Source of the DNA: Turbatrix aceti
Taxonomy: Eukaryota; Nematoda; Chromadorea; Rhabditida; Panagrolaimidae
NCBI GenBank assembly: GCA_963969345.1
Contig: OZ017768.1
Location: forward strand, 8,146,718 to 8,210,717
Direction of reading: 5' to 3'
Length of the DNA stretch: 64,000 nt
Part shown: one piece after another, positions 58,811-64,000 of the stretch
Numbering within the stretch: position 1 is the stretch's first letter
How the letters are laid out: each line of letters begins with the position of its first letter
Made by a program: the position numbers and the translations under genes
Notes under the pieces: model-generated
What the model saw: only the letters and a program-made list of their open reading frames with translations
The model's database searches: none
What the model was told of the DNA's origin: nothing

Positions 58811-61800
58811 ATGAACGGTGATTCTCCACAAAGCAGAAGCGAGGTAAGCACAGGGTTTTATGAAAAAAATTATCAGTTTATTGAAAATTTCATGTTTATC
58901 GATTAATCAGAAGAAAATTATCGGAAAAGTTACGATAAACGAATTTTATCGGCGAAAACTTCCAAAAGTAACGTTATAACTGTAAAATTTTGTTATGCAG
59001 CGCGCGAGTTACGATTTTTGTTTGTTTGTGATCTGGAGTAACGTAACATCCATTTTTGAGAATTATGCGTCGCATAAAAAACTTTTTTAGAGCTAAAATG
59101 CAATCCAAGAATCCAAAAGTAACGTAATTACCCCAGAAAAACAGTTTTTTACCCGTTTTTTTGATTTTCAGGGAACATCGGCAACAAATTTGATGGCAAC
59201 ACTGTCGTTGGCCGAAAAGAACAATACAGAACTAACAGGTGATTGTCGAAGCGAATTGACAACCGACTACATCGACGTGAGAAACAAATTCTGTAATGTG
59301 AGTTGACAAAAGAAAATTTGATTATTCGCAGGAAAATATGTTGATCTGGTCTTTTTGTTGCAGGAATTTGGCGAACTAGCAGACTACGAGCAACAAGACT
59401 TGGTTGAAACGCTGCTAAAACGCATGAATCATCATCAACTCGGAAACGTTGATTCCTTTATCAAGCCGCTCCTTCAACGAGATTTCATCGTCCTACTGCC
59501 AAGAAATGTCGCCGAAGTCATCCTCAAACACCTCGATGCCAAGTCACTGGCTATGACAACGGGTGTCAGCAAGGCGTGGAGAAATGTCGTCTGTCGAGGC
59601 ATGCTGTGGCGGAAGCTCATCGAAAAACAAGTCCAGGATGACAGTCTTTGGTCTGGTCTCAGCAGGAAACGTGGATGGTGAGTTTTTTTTTATGAGTCAA
59701 AAAGGGAAAATGTGTGGTGAACGTTTTCAAAGGGGCAAAAAAAGTAGCAAACTGTCGAAAAAACGGTGTTTTTGGGTGCAAAATGAATAGAAATATCGTT
59801 ATTCGAACAAAAAGTATCGTAATGATTTGGCCTAAAATCGTAGTACCTAAAGTAACATTATATGAACTTTCAAATGTTATTCAGCGTACATGAAATAACG
59901 TTTTTTGACTATAATTTACTGCCACGAGTAACGTTTCCTTGGTAACTTTATTTCGTTCTAGGACAGTTTATTTTTTGTTTTTACGTCAAACATGGCCCAC
60001 GACAGTTGTAAATCGACTTTTTTTTAGCGTGAATTGCAATTTTTCCACAGTTTTTTTGACATTTTGAACGTTTTTCAATATTTTTAGGCGGAAATTCTTG
60101 TTCATTCCGACAGAAACGGCAACCACCCTCATCTATGATGCGAGAAACATCAGCCACACGGAATCGCAGAATGTCGATTCAATGGAACTCCAGCATTCAT
60201 TTTACCGTGAACTCTATCCTGCGATCAGAAAAGACATCCGACAGATCGAAGAGAACTGGAAAACCGGAAAATACCGTCTACAACGAATCAACTGTCAGTC
60301 AGAAAACAGCAAGGGTGTCTACTGTCTGCAGTACGACGATGACAAAATCATCTCCGGTCTTCGTGACAATACCATCAAGATATGGAATCGTTCAAATCTT
60401 CAGTGTCGTCAAATTCTCACCGGACATACGGGATCTGTCTTATGTCTACAGTATGATGGAAAAATTATTGCCTCAGGATCATCGGATGCAACGGTGAGAA
60501 TCTGGGACGTTGAAACCGGTGCACAACTCAATACACTCATACATCACTCAGAAGCTGTTCTGCATCTTAGATTTCACAATGGTATGCTTGTTACGTGTTC
60601 AAAGGATAGGTCTATCGCGGTCTGGACCATGCAATCGTCACACGAGATTGACCTCAGACGTGTGCTCGTTGGACATCGTGCTGCAGTCAATGTCGTCGAT
60701 TTTGATGATACATACATTGTGTCGGCTTCCGGTGATCGTACAATCAAGGTCTGGCGTACTGATACGTGTGAATTTATTCGTACCCTTGGTGGCCATAGGC
60801 GTGGCATTGCCTGTCTACAGTATCGTGATGGACTGATTGTTAGCGGGTCTAGTGACAATAATATTCGGTTGGTTTGAGTTTTTTTTGAAGAAAAAGTACT
60901 GAAAACTGAAAAAAAGACGCTTGCAAACGATAATATATCGTAAATTACGATGTTTGTAAAAATCCATTCAAGACCCTAAAAAGTTTTCACGTGGTGTAAC
61001 ATTTTTTTGTTTGTGAATGTTACTTGAAGTAATATTATAGTTTTACGGTTTTTTTTGTTACTCAAGTGACCTAAAGAATTTTTTTTTGGCTTTACATTTT
61101 TTTAGTTTTTTACGTCCGATTTTTGGTTTTTTACAGATTGTGGGACATCGAGTGTGGAACGTGTCTTCGGGTTCTGGATGGTCATGAGGAGCTGGTTCGG
61201 TGTATTCGCTTCGACAACAGACGAATTGTTTCTGGTGCCTACGATGGGTAAGCTGACTTTTTTAAAATTATTTTTTGATGTTAATTTTTTTATTTTAGCA
61301 AAATCAAGGTTTGGGACCTTCAGATGGCCATGGATCCTCGGTCTACTACCGCTGCTATCTGCATCAACACTCTTGTGGTTGGTTTTTATAAAATAATTAA
61401 ATATTTTTGATATTTTTTACCAAATTTTCTGTTTTTATCGATTTTTTTTATATCAAAAAATCAAATATTCTATTTTAGCAACACACGGGCCGCGTTTTCC
61501 GCTTGCAATTTGATGAATTTCAAATAGTCAGCAGCTCCCACGACGACACCATCCTGATCTGGGATTTTCTGGACACTGATGGCCCCACCGACGCCATCGG
61601 CATTCCGATAGCCGGCATCGGCGGCGGAGGCGTAGGCATTGGTGGCGGTGGCGGCGATGCGCCCGGTGGCGGCGGAGGAGGCATCAACAATCACTTTGGC
61701 GGTGGCGCCGGCGGTCAACACCACCTTCCACCTGCCGGAGGAGCTGGTGCCGGGGCTGGAGCCGGTCAGATGAATGGCAACGACGAAGACGAAGCCCAGG

Positions 61801-62180
61801 AACACGATCACGACGACGACGAAGACGTCATGGTTGTTGCCGACGACGCTGCGATGATGGATGCCGGACAGCATGGAGATGGGCTGAATTTACCGGGTCC
61901 GGGGCCTGCAGGGCCAGGGCCACTTCCGGGCGGCAACCATCCACCGCTGCATCATCTACCCTTTCCTCTCCACCATCACCCACTTGCCGCTGGGGGTGGA
62001 GGTGGTGGTGGCGGTGGCGGAGGTGTCAACATCGAAGCACTCCAGGCTGCAGGACCCCACGTCAGAGGCATGATGCCAGGCGGAGCGCCTCCAGACGAAC
62101 AACTGCAGCTCAGAAACATGATTCATCAACTCCAGCAGCAACAACAACAGCCCAACCACCAAATGGATTGGGATCACTAA
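58811..62180 (+). CDS. lin-23: LIN-23 / beta-TrCP F-box WD40 protein
   Basis: Seven exons in phase: 58811-58843, 59172-59297, 59364-59677, 60088-60867, 61137-61247, 61299-61377, 61479-62180 (714 aa). A dimerisation helix region ([19 protein letters not shown]) precedes the F-box (about residues 103-145, [20 protein letters not shown]), then seven WD40 repeats (about 225-510, for example [16 protein letters not shown] and [16 protein letters not shown]). It is the substrate receptor of an SCF ubiquitin ligase, recognising phosphodegrons such as DSGxxS in beta-catenin and controlling cell-cycle exit and neurite growth. The C-terminal 200 residues are low-complexity: long Gly runs, an Asp/Glu/His patch, [14 protein letters not shown], His-rich and poly-Gln parts. 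AATAAA at 62317-62322. Confidence 0.96.
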
Positions 62181-62586
62181 CAAAAGAACGTATCCCCCCA
62201 CCCCTCCCTCCTTGTTGAAGGCTTTTTTCTTCCTCCCCGATCGATTTTAATTCTCTCACAAGCCTACGTGTTCGCTTTCTTCGTCTTCTTTTTTTTTTAT
62301 TTTTTACTGTTATAAAAATAAACGGACTCACTGTGTTGCATGAAAGAATAAGATTATGTTTCTTGAGTTTCAAATCTCAAAAATATCGTAAAAATATAAA
62401 AAGAATGGAATTTAAAAAAATATTTTTTTTTTATTAAAATTTTTTTTTTCAGTTTGAATTGGCAGTTTTTTGATTTTTTACACGCGCTCGTCATCCATCG
62501 GCTTGCGCCCCGAGACCGAGGTATAATTTATTTTTTATTTTTTTTATTTGCGTGTCTGAATGACGGAAAATTTTTTTTAGGATAAA
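62181..62586 (+). other. lin-23 3' UTR and leader of the next gene
   Basis: Holds the lin-23 polyadenylation signal (62317-62322), an A+T-rich spacer, a short G+C-rich piece (62480-62520), and an acceptor TTTTTTTTAG ending at 62580, six bases before the next ATG. The roughly 250-bp gap after the poly(A) signal fits either an operon pair with trans-splicing or a separate promoter. Confidence 0.45.
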
Positions 62587-64000
62587 ATGAACAAAACCGG
62601 CGATGATCCAACACAACTTTTTGAACAGCAAACGAAGTCGAACTCCTGCAACGAAGAACTTGAGCAGCCTGTCGATTCGTCTTTCCCGGAAGTGGAAGCG
62701 TCTGACGATTCCAGCGTCGAAGACATGGAATATGATTCGTACGACGACGACTACACCGCCTACGAAAACGAAAACGAAGTGAACATGGAGGACTACGTTG
62801 ACGATTTGAACACCGAATACATCCCCGGATCACTTGTTCGGAGAAATGAGCTTCCGACTATTCCCGTCCTTGGCAAGGATGGCAAATTCCGGTTCAACTG
62901 CACCGTCTGCTACGAAGAACACGTCATCGACGATGGCATGGTCTGTTGCGAGAATTTCTCTGGCGAAGGAAATTCTGTCCAGTACCACATGGTCTGCGTC
63001 GGCTGCATCCGGAGTTGGGCTGCGGCTGCTGTCGGCGAAGCAGCGCTTGCTCCCGGTGGCGTTGGCCTCAGATGCGTCGACAACGCGTGCCGCAACGTCA
63101 TATTGATGAGTGGGTTGATTTTATTTCGTTTTTGACTGATGTACAATAACTTTTGTATTTATTTTAGGCCAGGTAGAAAAGCATCTCTCGCAAGGCGTGC
63201 GCGTGTCCCTTGCCGAACGCCTCCAAAACGAGTGCATCGCGGCTGCTGGACTTCAGAATTTCATCACTTGCACCGGATGCCAGGTTAAAGGAACGTGTTC
63301 CGAAACACCTGAAGAGCAGTGCAGCTGGATGGAATGCAGCTGCGGATTCGTGCAGTGCCTGCAGTGCAATCTGGCTGCCCATGAAGGAAAAACATGCTCG
63401 GAGGAGATGCCAAAGCAGTAAGTTAACAAAAATTACAGAAAATTTAAAAAAAAAGTTGATAAACAATTTCGAAAGAATATAAAAAATTTATTATACAAAT
63501 TCTAAAAAAAATATTTTAATTATACTAATTAAAAAAAATTTCAAAATTTTTTTTCACATTCTAAAGAGAATTCAAAAAAAATTCAAAAAGATCTAAAACA
63601 AAATTCCTGAATATTTTTTTTAAATTAATAGTTTTAAATCTAATAAAAAAACGTATAACGTAACTTTTTTAGTGCGAAGACAATTGATGACATTGTTCTC
63701 CGAAAGTGCGACCACTGTCAAGCTGAATTCATCAAAGACGGCGGATGCAACGAAATCAACTGTCGATGCGGAAAGAAGTATTGCTACGTCTGCAACAAGT
63801 TACTCTTACCCGGCGACGATCACTTTTGCACGTGCCTTGTCAATGCCTTGTCATCACGCATTTTCACCAACAAATCGGGACGATGCCCGGAATGTAAGAA
63901 GACGTGTACCCAGTTTCAAAATACCGAAAAACTTGATCTCGAAAAAATCAACGAACTCAATCTCGGCGAGCTGTATACCCCCGAAAACACGAACGCCGCG
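62587..64000 (+). CDS. RBR E3 ubiquitin ligase, RNF216/TRIAD3-like (partial)
   Basis: Exons 62587-63109, 63168-63417 and 63673-64000 read in phase to the window edge (367 codons, no stop). The N-terminal 90 residues are acidic (YDSYDDDYTAYENENE). RING1 follows (CTVCYEEHVIDDGMVCCENF, then VCVGCIRSW), then an IBR-type Cys/His region (CTGCQVKGTCSE, then CSCGFVQCLQC) and RING2 (RKCDHCQAEFIKDGG, then CNEINCRCGKKYCYVC). The Cys in NEINC is where the catalytic thioester Cys of RBR ligases sits, and the CNEINCRCG spacing with a DDHFC tail is closest to RNF216/TRIAD3 rather than parkin or HOIP. It should transfer ubiquitin by a HECT-like step. The 3' end lies outside the window. Confidence 0.88.

Noticed and set aside
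1..64000. tRNA, rRNA or CRISPR features
   Set aside because: I looked for tRNA B-box words (GGTTCGA-type) and repeated spacers and found none with supporting structure; a covariance-model search would be needed to exclude tRNAs fully.

Overview
The window reads as nuclear DNA of a chromadorean nematode that is not a close Caenorhabditis relative. Genes on both strands are split by many introns with GTRAG-type donors and TTTTCAG or TTTTTAG acceptors, intergenic DNA is A+T-rich, several genes have a splice acceptor just before the start codon (as in spliced-leader trans-splicing), and the gene set is nematode-like: NRF-6-type acyltransferase, PTR patched-related protein, TMC channel, zeta GST, LIN-23, MKK7-type kinase and an ABCA transporter. 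The species call is inference. All exon models were built by hand from reading frame, phase and GT..AG ends.

Layout. 1-2.8 kb: a cluster of tiny secreted-peptide genes in head-to-head units with mirror-image promoters; one member is split by a foldback transposon. 3.0-5.6 kb (+): a two-TM protein with a His-rich tail, carrying a hAT-like MITE in an intron. 5.7-9.8 kb (-): a PTR protein. 11.0-19.9 kb (-): a TMC channel whose largest intron holds a foldback element (9-bp target duplication) with a hAT-like element nested in it. 19.9-25.4 kb: gene-poor, with a decayed LINE and hairpins. 25.4-27.7 kb (+): NRF-6-like acyltransferase. 28.2-31 kb (-): MKK7-type MAP2K. 31.3-35.5 kb: two mobile elements. 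36.2-46.2 kb (+): RNA polymerase III largest subunit, PIG-F and NPRL2, possibly one operon. 46.3-50 kb: MITEs, zeta GST (+) and a small membrane protein (-). 50.1-56.6 kb (-): a full-length ABCA-type transporter with degenerate ATPase motifs. 58.8-62.2 kb (+): LIN-23/beta-TrCP. 62.6-64 kb (+): an RBR ubiquitin ligase of the RNF216/TRIAD3 type, cut by the window end.

Most large genes are conserved housekeeping or signalling genes with no obvious shared pathway, although LIN-23 and the RBR ligase are both ubiquitin-ligase components and are adjacent. The unusual biology is in the peptide cluster and in the mobile elements: at least six element copies have recognisable ends, most with target-site duplications.
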